From Inia geoffrensis (Eukaryota > Chordata > Mammalia > Artiodactyla > Iniidae), in the NCBI GenBank assembly GCA_036417435.1, contig CM070911.1, forward strand, positions 6,944,001 through 7,008,000: a DNA stretch of 64,000 bases, written 5' to 3'. Position 1 is the stretch's first letter, and the number at the start of each line of letters is the position of its first letter. A model generated the notes under the pieces. That model saw only the letters and a program-made list of their open reading frames with translations. It was not told where the DNA came from and did no database searches. Made by a program: the position numbers and the translations under genes. This document shows, in pieces, positions 1-11,380 of the stretch.

Positions 1-2112
1 CTTGAGACAGTCTTTGTTCTTCAGTCTGCTTCCCATTTGGTCACACAGAGTATTAAGAAGATATGTACTAAAAAAAGAAGATATGTACTCACTCGATGAA
101 ATTGTTGATGTGATGGATATGTTCATTACCTTGTTTGTGGTGATGGTCTCATGTATATACATACATACGCACACATCAACTTGTACACTTTAAATATGTG
201 CAGTTTGCTTTGATGTATATTGAGGCATTAATAGTTTTTGCTTTTGTACCAGCAGTGCAAATGTAAACATGGTGAAGGAAGATGTGTCTAAATGGACTGT
301 TTATCGTTAGCAGATGAAGTCAGCATATACTATTTTTGGAGAAATTAAACTACATTAACTAATTGTTTTCTTTTATTTCTGTCTTTGATAATGTTTCTGT
401 TTGTTTCTGTTAAAATATGCTGCAGTCGTTTTTTAACTTGAAAGCCCCTAATACCACTGTTTCCACATTTGAAAGATATCAGCCTGTATGGAATAACTTG
501 TCAAGAATGTAGCATTCTTGAGGGTGGGCACCATCTTTAAACAGAGCAGAACCTGTCTCAGTGCCTCCCATATGATAGGCAGAGCTCTGTGTTGCACAAC
601 TTAAGTGATTTCTCTTGGCTTTATTGTCTTCATATCGAGTGTGACACAATCAATCCTTCCTGGAGAGCAGGAGTGTGGCGTGGCAGTGTGGAAATCCAGC
701 GGGTGGGGAACGGCCAATGAGATGGTGGTTTGCACCTGCAAAGAGTGAGGCTGTGGCACAACTTTCCCTGTTTTTCTGCTCCTTTCATTGCCCTTCAACT
801 TACTCTGTATATAATTCTCATGTTTTAGATACTCCACTGTCTGGAAGAAGGCCTTCTGAATTGATAAAGGAATTAGAATGTTATCTTGGTTGACTTTATA
901 CAGGAAAAAAATTTTCAGGTCTTAAATCTGGCCAATTTATATTATAGACATTCTCGGAAGTATTTTGTGGGTATTTAATAAAGGTGTATGCTAGAATTGT
1001 GTGAGTTTAATAGATTTTTATGATCATAAGAGCAGATTTATTGTAGAAAATTTAGAAATTATGAAGGTGAAAGCTAAAATTATCAGTGATCTCAACATAC
1101 AACATTTCTTTTGGTAGCTTCTATTTAGTCTTCTTTTTTTTTTTTTCTGTGTATGAGAAGGGAAAGGGGATGTGGGTGAGTACCACTGAATCTTCTGTCT
1201 TAATAAATATTGTCCTGTGTTATTCCAAACATTTGTGGATGTGTTAATTGACTGTATAAATATTCCACAATATAACTATTCAGTAATTTAATTAGTTACA
1301 GCTTCAGTTTGTATATGTAGCTTTTTCTAGCTTTTAGTTATTTCACATTTTGTCTAATCCAGATTTTAAGCCCTTTTTTGTTTTTTCTTGCCTACTGTTT
1401 ATAGGTTTTACCTGTTTTTGCTGGGTAACTGCTTTGGTGTGTATTCTGACATGTCTTATTTTCTCAGTGTGGCCAACCCAGTCCACCAGAACTGCTTCAA
1501 ATGTGGTTTCTTTAACAAGAGATGATGTATTCCAAAAATCCTGTTAGAGACATTTCTTTTGTTCTTAATGAAAGTTGAAGATAAATTTCATTCCAAATCT
1601 CTAAATTTGGACAAATATATAAATGTTCCCTGTTGGTTAAAAATCTTCACCTTTTCCCCATCATTTAGACCTAATTCTTTTATATTTTGGTTGTGAGAGA
1701 ACCAGAATCTTAGGTACCAGCCCTTGAGAGAACTTGGAATTGAAGACTTTGGGATGAACTGTACTCAGCATTTAGTCATTCTAAAATCCTGTAGGTTTGA
1801 TTAAGAATAAAAGTAACACTTTTATAATTTCATAAATAAAGCTCTTTTAGAGTATTATTCAAACACGTAGAAAAGTAGGATGAAACTAATCTGTATGTAG
1901 CTTAGGCATTGCTGACTACAGTGAATACAGAAGTTATTTTAATTTCAAAGTATGTTCTGGATAGAGAAGAAAGTGAATAAATTTGACTTTACGATTGGTT
2001 TCAAACAATTAAAAATTGATTTAAAATAAAAGTTTTTTAATTTGACATACAATTATTGAGTGTTTACTATGTTCCTGGCAGTTTTAGATACTGAGAAATT
2101 TTGAATCAGAAA
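1..2112. other. intron 2 (3' part), no feature recognised
   Basis: AT-rich DNA upstream of the first visible TAF1B exon. I looked for the missing zinc-ribbon exon (paired C-x2-C motifs next to an acceptor and donor) and did not find it, so exons 1-2 must lie before the window. There is a run of about 15 T near 1132-1146. No repeat family is recognised with confidence. Confidence 0.6.
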
Positions 2113-2120
2113 GCAATGTA

Positions 2121-2330
2121 GGACTTCCCTGGTGGCGCAGTGGTTGAGAGTCCGCCTGCCGATGCAGGGGACACGGGTTCGTGCCCCGGTCCGGGAAGAT
2201 CCCACATGCCGCTGAGCGGCTGGGCCCGTGAGCCGTGGCTGCTGAGCCTGCGCGTCTGGAGCCTGTGCTCCGCAACGGGAGAGGCCACAACAGTGAGAGG
2301 CCCGCGTACCACAAAACAAACAAAAAAAAG
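2121..2330 (+). mobile_element. CHR-type tRNA-derived SINE (about 205-bp class)
   Basis: Starts GGACTTCCCTGGTGGCGCAG and has a tRNA-like B box (GGTTCGTGCCC, close to the GGTTCRANNCC consensus). It ends in an A-rich tail. The flanks GCAATGTA (2113-2120) and GCAATATA (2331-2338) look like a target-site duplication with one difference. It lies in intron 2, 173 bp before exon 3. Confidence 0.93.
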
Positions 2331-2502
2331 GCAATATAAAGGCTAACCAGAATGTTACACTTTTTCTCATTTTCCCAAAATATTCCCATCATTGGTCCTG
2401 GCACTCACAACCTGGTTCATTATACATCCCAGAGCATGCTTGGCAGTATATTTAAGGCGATGTAAAACTGTCTTTTTAATGGTCTGCTTCTATTTCCTGC
2501 AG

Positions 2503-2590
2503 AGATCTAGGGAAGTTATAAACACTGGGGCTATTCCTAATACTAAAATACAAGCCATCAACCGGGGACTTAAAAGAAAACGAAAACTTG
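2503..2590 (+). CDS. TAF1B: TAF1B exon 3
   Basis: 88 nt with acceptor TTTCCTGCAG and donor GTAAGC. It begins in phase 0 and ends one base into a codon. It encodes RSREVINTGAIPNTKIQAIN followed by a basic stretch, aligned with human residues about 40-69, the B-reader/linker segment just after the zinc ribbon. In TFIIB-like factors this segment enters the polymerase cleft. The basic stretch is read as AAA AGA AAA CGA AAA, so the uninterrupted A11 run known in human TAF1B at this point is absent. Intron 2 is open at its left end because exon 2 is outside the window. Confidence 0.95.
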
Positions 2591-3367
2591 GTAAGCTCTT
2601 TCTTCATATGTGCTTAGCATTTTTCAATCATGTTTTCACTTTCATGATTTGGGGATGTGGAATGGAATTTTAAAGATTCTAAAGAAGTTGCCAGAATTTT
2701 AAGCAGGTAATCCAGAGTAGAATTAGAGTGGGTAATTATTGATGGTAAAATTGGAAGCAGATGTCTTAAAACATGTCCATTTTTTATTCTGCTTATTGTT
2801 AATGACTTGATTTTCCAGTGGAGCAACTATTATGCAAAAAATAATAATAGCAAAGGTAGCATATTTCTTTTTGTGTGTTGGTATATGTTTTTCTGTTTTA
2901 TATCTGTTATCTATTATATGATTTTCTATGTTTTTAAAGAAAAATGCTTATTTTCTGAAATGAATCAGCTGTGGAGTTGTCAGGTTAGGCAAGTTAAACA
3001 TGATATTCAGCTTTCAGAAATCCATTTCTTACACTGAATTTTGAACACACCATTTTAAATAGGGAAAATTATTTTCCCTTAAAATAAGCTCAGCATGGGT
3101 GTGCTTTGAAAAGTACTCTATTTCATTAACCCAGTGAGTACATAATGATTAACCATTATTGAGAAGAACCTGAGGTTAAGTTTAGCTGATGCTTTTTATT
3201 TCTGTGACTAATTGCCTAGGGCCAGATTCTCAGGTTTGAAACTAGGCTAATGGTAATGGTGGACTCTTCTATCTGAGGTAGCTTTAAGTATACACACATG
3301 AAATATATTATATATATAAATGTTAATGAAATACTATATGAAATACATTGCTGTTCTTAGATGAATA

Positions 3368-3740
3368 ACAGAGAGACTGCCTAAATGCCAACTCATGTTC
3401 CTGTTTAACCTTTAGTAGTGACTATTTTTATTAGGCTAAACGTGATTAATTTTAATTAAATTTTATTAGAGTAAAACCTGATTAATTTGGACTTGACCTA
3501 TCTAATAGTTAAAATTGTATATTTTAAACTTAAATTGCTGAAGGAACGTCAGGTGCTTCAAATTAAATGTTGAGTTTTATATTCAACCTCTTTGTCCTTA
3601 GTTGTTTTCTTCATCTGTAAAGTGAGAATGTAATACCATTTATTATATAGAATAGGAACCCAGACTGAGAATTTAAAATACGGCTTTATCAGTTTATCAG
3701 AGCAGTGTGCAGGAAGGAAAGAGCACAAATGGATAGAGCT
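3368..3740 (+). repeat. large inverted duplication, left arm
   Basis: 373 bp that recur in reverse complement at 4601-4976. My alignment by eye gives five substitutions and one 3-bp indel, about 98.7% identity. The arm includes a piece of an old MIR-like sequence (TTCTTCATCTGTAAAGTGAG, about 3607-3626), which is therefore duplicated too. It lies in TAF1B intron 3. Both ends are plain at this copy, which suggests it is the original. Confidence 0.95.
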
Positions 3741-4600
3741 TGGAGAGTTTAAACTCCCTCACGTTTGGAAAGCATCACAATTACAGGCTTCCTATTTTAC
3801 TCCTATACAAGCTAAGACCCTTTCCAGAAAGTGTGTTAGTCAGCAGGGGTGGGGAGGCCTTGTGACATTTGAGGTAAGGGAGGGGCATAGGAGTCCTGTG
3901 ACATTCTGAGGGGAGAGAACCTCTTGGAGTCATGGTAACAGACTTCAGAAGCTGTGCGCTCATAATATATTTTTCAAAGAGTTACAGTATTTGTCCAGTA
4001 GGGAGGGGTAAAACATAAGGGTCTTAAAAGATTTTAACATTCTCTTCAACTGGTAGTTTTATTTAAACATGTAGCTTTGTCCATTGCAGTGGCAGTTCTC
4101 GTCACAATCTCTTAAGGTTGTTTTGAGGTTGGAAGAAAACAACCTACTTAAAATACCTGGTAACTAGGCTGAGCTCAATAAATCTTAGTTTCCTTGCTTT
4201 CAGTTTCACCCAAGAACCTAGAACCATCTTGAGAAAAGAATGCCATTGAGCAGTCTGTTTTCTTTGTATATTCTTATTGCCCTTTCCTGCGACCTTGGGG
4301 CTTCACATCTTCACTTTTGTTCGTTCATTCTCCAAATACCCATTGCTCCCTTTCCATGTGAGTTGGAACAGAGGAGTCATAGAAGCAGTGGCTGAGTGTT
4401 GAGTATCCTTTCATTTAGGATTCTGCTGGGCATTGTTCAGTACAGTATACATTTATAAAACTTATTTCATTTTTTTAATGTGGTGACTGTTCATTTTTCT
4501 GTCTCTGACATTAACATTTCAGAAAAATTATAGATAATTTAAAATATTTAAAATCTGATAAATTCTAAAAATGTTGTTCAGCTTTAGCTGAATGTTGTTC
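3741..4600. other. spacer of the inverted duplication
   Basis: 860 bp of intron 3 between the two arms. No gene or repeat family is recognised. The last 31 bases hold a 14-bp direct repeat, AATGTTGTTCAGCT, at 4570-4583 and 4591-4604. Its second copy runs across the border into the right arm. Confidence 0.7.
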
Positions 4601-4976
4601 AGCTCTATCCATTTGTGCTCTCTCCTTCCTGCACACTGCTCTGATAAACTAATAAAGCCGTATTTTAAATTCTCAGTCTGGGTTCCTATTCTATATAATA
4701 AATGGTATTACATTCTCACTTTACAGATGAAGAAAACAACTAAGGACAAAGAGGTTGAATATAAGACTCAACATTTAATTTGAAGCACCTGACGTTCCTT
4801 CAGCAATTTAAGTTTAAAACATACAATTTTAACTATTAGATAGGTCAAGTCCAAATTAATCAGGTTTTACTCTAACAAAATTTAATTAAAATTAATCACG
4901 TTTAGCCTAATAAAAATAGTCACTACTAAAGGTTAAACAGGAACATGAGTTGGCATAATTTAGGCAGTCTCTCTGT
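4601..4976 (-). repeat. large inverted duplication, right arm
   Basis: 376-bp reverse-complement copy of 3368-3740. It ends 178 bp before exon 4. Its inner border falls on the self-complementary tetramer AGCT, which also ends the left arm (3737-3740). At the outer border TGTACAGATTT occurs twice (4974-4984 and 4986-4996). Local duplications at both ends suggest this is the inserted copy. Confidence 0.95.
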
Positions 4977-5154
4977 ACAGATTTATGTACAGATTTGCCA
5001 GATGGGAAGCAAGAGAGTATAAGAATGGAAACTCTACTCAGGGGTACGAAAAAATTCCAGTTGAAGTGTATAAAACACAATTGTACCTATGTAGCAGCAT
5101 TACATTTAGTAAGTTAGGAATGCAAATATCTGAAACCTGTCATTTGTCATTTAG

Positions 5155-5252
5155 AAAAAGGCTGGGATTGGTATGTGTGCGAAGGTTTTCAGCACATACT
5201 TTATCAACAAGCAAAAGCCTTACAGACCCTTGGAGTAGGCCCAGAGTTAAAG
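5155..5252 (+). CDS. TAF1B: TAF1B exon 4
   Basis: 98 nt with acceptor CATTTAG and donor GTAAGT. The first two bases complete a Glu codon begun in exon 3, and the exon ends in phase 0. It encodes [20 protein letters not shown] and continues to GVGPELK, about residues 69-101. The run is nearly identical to the human protein and opens the first cyclin-like fold. The acceptor is unusually close (178 bp) to the end of the inverted-duplication arm. Confidence 0.97.
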
Positions 5253-5689
5253 GTAAGTCCATTTGTGCCTAGATGTTAGCTTTACATTTTGTTGTTTGAA
5301 GAACAGTAGATTTAGAGTGATACTAAAGAGGGCTATCAGTAATAACATTAGGCCTACTAGAAAGAATCATTTTTCTGATGATTTTGCTTTAATCCTTTTA
5401 CTAGACCAGCAATTCTTAAAGTGTGTTCTAGAGGATAGAAATAAGTAATACATCCAAAAGAAAATAAGGTTTTAGTCTTCAGATATTTAGGAAACACTGG
5501 GTTAAAGTAAAACAAATAACTTTGCCCACTTATTGGTGCCTTTTATGTGTTAATGTGCTTTTTAATTTCCTAGGGGATGAGGTATGCAGTACTCACAATT
5601 TGAGAGCAAAATCCTTTGGCATGTATACATGTGGGTAGCATCCATCGGGACTTGAGTTCCAGAGAATGCACTTTGTGGAGTGATACATT

Positions 5690-5880
5690 AAACCAGTGGT
5701 TTTTAAGCTTGAGTGTGTGTGTATCAGAATCACCTAAAAGGCTCGTTAAAACACAGATCGCTTGACCTCATTCCAGATTTTCTGATTAAGTAGGTCTGGA
5801 ATAGGGCCCAAGAATTTGCAGTTCTAACAAGTTTTCAGATGACAGTGATGCTGCTGGATTCAGCTTATCTGGAGAGAGGG
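5690..5880. repeat. MER5-like DNA transposon relic
   Basis: The pattern ATCAGAATCACCTAAAAGGC, a run of CAGA/TTCT motifs and a final CTGATTAAGTAGGTCTGG resembles the non-autonomous hAT element MER5A/B. It lies in intron 4 and is old and diverged. Confidence 0.6.
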
Positions 5881-6334
5881 TTTCATGCATATGTGGATTG
5901 AGTAAACACGACAGTATATAGCAATATGCTCATAAATGAAAATAAGAGCAAAAAGAAAAGGGAGAAAGATCAGTGTCTCCTTAAGTCACCAAGAAGAGAT
6001 TCGTAGAGTAGCCTTTGCTGTTCAAACCAGTGTCTGCGGCAGGCTGGCAGGATGACCCGTAGGCCAGTGCATGGCCTGAGTGGACTCTGAGCCTTACCCG
6101 TGACAGTCACTGCGTCAGGTAAGATTACTGGTAGTCAGGGCTTTGTGAATCTGGTTTCCCCTTGCAGTCATCCTGTGTATAAGTGTTTTTCAATAAGTGG
6201 TTTCTATTAGTTACACCAAATAGCTTCTGTAGGGTTTATACCTGTGTAGCCTTCTACCTGCTTCATCGGGATTAATCCTGAAAACAGTTTCTCTGAAATT
6301 AACCAACGAGTATAACTGTTTAGACATGACCAGT

Positions 6335-6545
6335 TAAATGGCACAGCCATAACACAGGCTCTGGAATTAGGACTGACTCCAAATCCCATTCATGGCCTTT
6401 CTACTTATTGGCTAGGTCATTTTGGCAAAGTTACTCAGTTTCTTCAGTGGTAAAATAAGAGATAATAGCTATCTTGCAGGATTGTGTTAAAGCTTATGGA
6501 TGCCTTGTACCTAGCAGGTAGGTGATGAATAAGTGGAAAAAATTG
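6335..6545 (+). repeat. MIR SINE relic
   Basis: Typical MIR order: a CAGGCTCTGGAATTAGGACT block, a GGCAAGTTAC-like core (GGCAAAGTTACTCAGTTTCT), then TAAAATAAGAGATAATAG. It lies in intron 4. Confidence 0.75.
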
Positions 6546-6961
6546 TTTTGTTTATTTGTTTTGTTTTACTTTCACTTGGACGAGGGTGGGGGCAGTAAGA
6601 GGGAGGGGTGTCAGTAGGTCACTGGACCCAGTAGCAGCTTTACCCCTAACTGAAAGTGTAGTCACATGTAAGTTACTTTCTTTCTCTGAATCTTAATTTG
6701 CTTAACTTGTCAAAGGAAGGGATTCAACTAGGTGACTTTAAGGAACTAAAATCTAAGATTAAGAAGAATTTATTCCATGCTTCCCATATACCTGACACTG
6801 AAATGATCATTCTTCTTAAGGACATTTAGGTAAGAAAGGTAAGAATACATATTGATGGAAGCAGTATGTAAAGTACAGGAGAGTAGAGATTCTGTGGTGT
6901 AGATGTGCCAGTATATTTTTCATCATAACCTGAAGCACCACTCATTTCCCTTCTGCCTTAG

Positions 6962-7057
6962 AATGAAGTTTTACATAATTTTTGGAAGCGCTACCTTCAG
7001 AAGAGCAAGCAGGCATATTGTAAAAACCCAGTTCATACCAGTAGAAGGAAAACTACG
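6962..7057 (+). CDS. TAF1B: TAF1B exon 5
   Basis: 96 nt, 32 whole codons (phase 0 to 0), acceptor CTGCCTTAG, donor GTAAGT. It encodes NEVLHNFWKRYLQKSKQAYC and on to HTSRRKTT, about residues 102-133. Aromatic and basic residues alternate, as expected for helices of the first cyclin-like fold. Because the length is a multiple of three, skipping it would keep the frame. Confidence 0.97.
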
Positions 7058-7737
7058 GTAAGTCACAAATCTGTAAAGTGGGACCAGAAAACATGTCTAG
7101 CGAAAGGTAGAGATGAAGATGAGGTTCAACCTTACCTGGGTTTATGATGCTTGTCAGAGGGTTTTCAGTGAAGAGGTTTCCTTTATTGTCCAGAAGGACA
7201 GGGTCACTGATCTAGACACTGACCCCAAATAAGACATTGACGTCTTATTTGACCAGTTGAAAACAAAGAAATTTGTGATTAAATTTCTAAATAGAAGCTT
7301 AAGGAGTTTCTCCCATTGTGCTATTAAAAGCTTTTTTGCATATATCATTCTTTCTGATTGGTGTTTCAAGATTCAGCTCAGTTATCATCTGGGTGTTTTA
7401 CCACCCACCCCCATCCGTCAAAGCAGTTAGATTTTTAGCAGTTTGCTATTAGTGCTTTGTAAGTGTGCCATGGATCATTTTATTTGGGGTAGGGGAGGAT
7501 TCCACTGCTGAGAAACGTGGGTTTGGTAAGCTTTGATGTATTTTATGTGTGATACTTACTCTCCAGGGCTGGGAAGAGATTTTGAATCTATTTGACAGAC
7601 TTTTGTTAAGAGCTTAGAAACTTGGCCCAGTGTTTCCTTCTTTGGTTGGGGTCTCGTAGGTTCTACATGCAGAATTTAGTGACCCAGCAGTGAAAGAAAT
7701 AGGTCCTAAGAACAAGAAGTTTAGAAATAGCAGGTGG

Positions 7738-8099
7738 GGGCTTCTCTGGTGGCACAGTGGTTAAGAATCTGCCTGCCAATGCAGGGGTCATGGGTTAGGG
7801 CCCTGGTTCGGGAAGATCCCACATGCCGTGGAGCAACTAAGCCCGTGTGCCACAGCTGCTGAGCCTGTGCTCTAGAGCCCGCGAGCCACGACTACTGAGC
7901 CTGCGTGCCGCAACTGCTGAAGCCTGCCCGCCTAGGGCCCGTGCTCCGCAACGAGAGAGGTCACCACACGAGAGGCCCGCGCACCGCAACGAGGAGTGGC
8001 CCCCACTCGCCGCAACTAGAGAAAGCCTGCGTGCAGCAACGAAGGCCCAATGCAGCCAAAAATAAAATAAATTAAATAAATAAATAAATAAATAAGAAA
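7738..8099 (+). mobile_element. CHR-type SINE (long class, AAAT-rich tail)
   Basis: Starts GGCTTCTCTGGTGGCACAGT and ends with CAGCCAAAAATAAAATAAAT and an (AAAT)n tail. The target-site duplication AGAAATAGCAGGTGG (7723-7737) / AGAAGTAGCAGGTGG (8100-8114) differs at one base. It lies in intron 5. Confidence 0.93.
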
Positions 8100-8129
8100 A
8101 GAAGTAGCAGGTGGAGCAGGAATAATGAT

Positions 8130-9000
8130 AGTTCAGTTTTGGGCATAAGTTTGAGAAGCTTTTGGACATCCAAGAGGAAATGTCACATCCTCAGATATGC
8201 AGATCTTCAGCTCAGAGGAGAGGTCTGGGCTGGAGATGTAAATTTAGAAGCTGGCAGCTTACACTGTAATCAAAACTAAAATGCCGTTGTTTGTAAGATG
8301 CACCATTATTTTAAGTACTTCCAAGAAAAGATAATGCTGCAAATTAAATCATGACATGGCACTGATTGTAAGACACATCCTGATTTCAGGGATGTTAAAA
8401 TGCGGAGACATGGGAGTGCATTTTAGAATTGAAAGCGATATGTGTAGTAAATGGTATTTAAAACCACAAGACCAGATGACATCCCTGAGGGGTGAAGACA
8501 GAGAAGAGGACCAAGAACTGAGCTCTGGGCCACTCTAGGGTTAAGGTGTCTGGGATAAAAGAGGGAGGAATCAGCAAAGAAGCCTGAGGAGCCACTGGTG
8601 CGATGGGAGGAAAGCCCAGGGAGTGAAGGGAGCATTCTAGAAACCAAGGGACAGAGTGTTTCAACAGGAGGGGAGTGATCCACTGGGAGAAATGCTGCGT
8701 CCAGCTCAGGAAGGGAGAGGGCTGACAGTCGAAGTGCGGAGCAGTGGGATCAAAACTCCGCCTGGAATGGGGGATGGAGAGGAGAGGAATTGGAGCCAGC
8801 GAGTCTGGACAGCTCTCTCTGGGCACTTTGCTGCGAAGAAGTACAGAGAAATCGCCTTGTAGCTGGAGTCAAGGGGAATTTTTTTCTTCAAGTGGAACTC
8901 ATGATGGTACACTGATAGGAATGATACAGGAGAAAGAAGAAATTCTTGATGGAGAAGGAATAGAAGTGAGTGCTAATCTTTGAGTAGAAAGGGGGTGGGA
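8130..9000. repeat. old mammal-wide interspersed repeat, family uncertain
   Basis: A purine-rich text (for example GAGAGGTCTGGGCTGGAGAT, GTATTTAAAACCACAAGACC, GAACTGAGCTCTGGGCCACT) that I recognise as a recurring ancient repeat in mammalian introns but cannot assign to a family. Short chance reading frames cross it on both strands; none resembles a known protein. Confidence 0.5.
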
Positions 9001-9856
9001 TCGAGTGCACAGAGGGAGACACTGGCTTTAGAGGGGAGCGTGGACAGCACACCAGAAGAATCCGATGGAGGGCAGAGCGCGTGGTGGAGCTGCCAGCAGA
9101 CGGTTGCCTGCGGGAGCCTGTGGATGTTTCCTCAGGATTGCTTCGGTTTTCTCAGAGTCTCCGCTTATCAGCCAGCTTTATGGTTGCCTGGCCCCTCGTG
9201 GACTCGCCTGTCAGCGGGGATGTGCTTGACAGAACACACAAGCGTTATCCTGTCCCTGATTTTTTTTGTCTCATTCTCTTGTGATTTTCTTTAATATGAG
9301 CTTTATCTCCTCATAATAAGATCAAGTTTCTTGGCCTGCGTGGTTGAGAGCATGGCTTTTTGACTGTGATCAGTTCCCCAAGGTAATGTCAGTCAGTGAG
9401 GCCTTTAGGTAGCCAGCCCGCTGACCTTTCTTAGGGACACGCTGACCACCATTCCAACAATACATGTGTGAAAAATTAAACAAGGGTAAGAGATAGTATA
9501 TATCCTTGTCAAGCCTTAGTGTGCCTGGAGCCATTATTGACACTTGATGTTTTTATTGGTGTTGATACTAGAGCTGCAAGAGGGGTGTTTAGTTACAGAG
9601 AGAAGGAGGCCTGACATGTCTGCCTGTTTCCTTGCTCACGCTTGTCTGAAGCCCTTCTCCAGGAAGCATTGCCGGGAGGTGCTGGGGAGCACGTGCGGAA
9701 GTCAGGCTTTTACGGTCGCGGGGACTGGGCGGACGGCTTCAGGTCTCTAGAGGGGGTCCTTTTCTGTTGTTTGTGATGCTCAGGAATTGTTGATGTTTGT
9801 GGAAATTATGTTGTAAATTCCCGTAAAATCATAATTTATACTATTATACAAAATAG
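9001..9856. other. rest of intron 5, nothing recognised
   Basis: Mixed-composition DNA with slightly higher GC near 9000-9200 and 9640-9750. No repeat, exon-like block or regulatory site could be supported. Confidence 0.5.
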
Positions 9857-10010
9857 GTATTAGAAGATAATCCAAGTCATTCAGACTGGGACAGTGAGCC
9901 TGAGCTGCTGAGTGACCTGAGCTGTGCTTCTTTTGTTGAAAGTGGAGCAGAATCTCAGCCTGATGTCCGCACTCAAAAGCCTTTCCCCATCATCAAAGCA
10001 TCACAATCAG
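9857..10010 (+). CDS. TAF1B: TAF1B exon 6
   Basis: 154 nt, acceptor ACAAAATAG, donor GTAAGA, starting in phase 0 and ending one base into a codon. It encodes an acidic and serine-rich segment, VLEDNPSHSDWDSEPELLSD through GAESQPDVRTQKPFPIIKAS, about residues 134-185. In the human protein the same segment is a low-complexity insert in the first cyclin-like fold, and it is the least conserved part of this exon series. Confidence 0.97.
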
Positions 10011-10445
10011 GTAAGATGAGAAACTACCTAGAATTTTAAAGCTGGCAATGCGTCTTAAAAATAGTCTAATCTCTTCATACTCCAAGGAGGGAAACTTGGC
10101 CTAGCAAGGAAGAATGACTTGTTGAATCATGTGGCAAGGAGAAAGGTAAACTTAATGAAATCTTAGTGCAATTTTTAAAAAGGTACATCGTCTCTACGTG
10201 AGTTTTTTGGTGTGATTTTTAAAGGGAGCTAAACAGTAAGTAAATCCACAAAGGATGCTAGCTCCGTAAAGATAGGTGTGGGCTCAAAATTTTCAGAGAA
10301 AAGTTGCAGCAGAGAAATGGCAGAACTTAGCCATAAGGTAAGATAGACAAGAGTCAAAGATAAGTCGCCCAATTTCTCAGCATAGCAGGCTGAATAAAAC
10401 GTACCATATTATGTGTGTGTATACATATGTCTTACCTTCTGATTT

Positions 10446-10787
10446 TTTTTTTTAATTATTTATTTTTGGCTGCATTGGGTCTTCGTTGCTGCATGCGGGC
10501 TTTCTCTAGTTGTGGCGAATGGTGGCTACTCTTTGTTGTGATGCGTGGGCTTCTCACTGCAGCCACTTCTGTTGTTGTGGAGCACAGGCTCTAGGAGTGC
10601 GGGCTTCAGTAGTTGTGGCATGCGGGCTCAGTAGTTGTGGCTCACAGGCTCTAGAGTGCAAGCTCAGTGGTTGTGGCACATGGGCATAGCTGCTCCGCAG
10701 CATGTGGGATCTTCCCGGACTAGGGCTCGAACCCGTGTCCCCTGCATCGGCAGGCGGATTCTTAACCACTGCGCCACCAGGGAAGTC
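10446..10787 (-). mobile_element. CHR-type SINE (long class)
   Basis: Reverse orientation: T-rich start, TTTTTGGCTGCATTGGGTCT, ending CGCCACCAGGGAAGTC. A perfect 15-bp target-site duplication, CTTACCTTCTGATTT, lies at 10431-10445 and 10788-10802. It lies in intron 6. Confidence 0.95.
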
Positions 10788-10802
10788 CTTACCTTCTGAT
10801 TT

Positions 10803-11364
10803 AATTCCATAATTTAAAGTAGATAAGGAATGTATTTAAGGTTACAGATATAGACCTCCTGAAAGCATTTATTCATGATTTTAGTTTCCACACTCCTTTA
10901 AAAAAAAAAAAAAAAGTGGTGGAAAACAGAGCTCAAAGAACAGACGAAGAATTTATTATAGATTGCTAGAATCTTGATGTGTGCTGATAGAGTTCTTTGA
11001 GAGAGAGCTTCCAAAACCTCTGGTGTTAGGGATTGTTGAAATCGGCATTAAGCATGGTTATATAAAATTTTCAGCAAAACACTTCAGAAGTATGGAGTGC
11101 TTATTTGCAAGCCCCTTGCCCTCCAAAGATTAAAAATTCCTATTATCAGCATACCCTCATTTCTGCTGTTTTGTTTTGTTTTCTTCAGCATATCTACATT
11201 TCTTGTTGGACTGCACAATGACACAGATACCAGTTAAGTTACATTTTGTGTCCAAAGAAGTTAGAATCCTAGGACAGTTGGGCAGCATAGAGTCTCTGGA
11301 GTTTCCTTCTCCATGCTTTCAGGCAAGCCTGGCTCAGATAGTCCCAGAGGACTACAACTCTAAA
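10803..11364. other. intron 6 stretch, nothing recognised
   Basis: Contains an A-run of about 16 near 10901-10916 and otherwise plain intronic DNA. The A-run is not next to any sequence I can recognise as a retrocopy. Confidence 0.45.
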
Positions 11365-11380
11365 CCATCCAAGCCTTTTA

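Noticed and set aside
601..893. Possible missing upstream TAF1B exon (open stretches on both strands)
   Set aside because: No paired C-x2-C zinc-ribbon motif and no acceptor/donor pair giving the expected peptide.
2121..2330. tRNA-like internal promoter boxes suggesting a tRNA gene
   Set aside because: The A/B-box-like sequence belongs to a CHR SINE, with a non-tRNA body, A tail and target-site duplication. The same holds for the other SINE copies.
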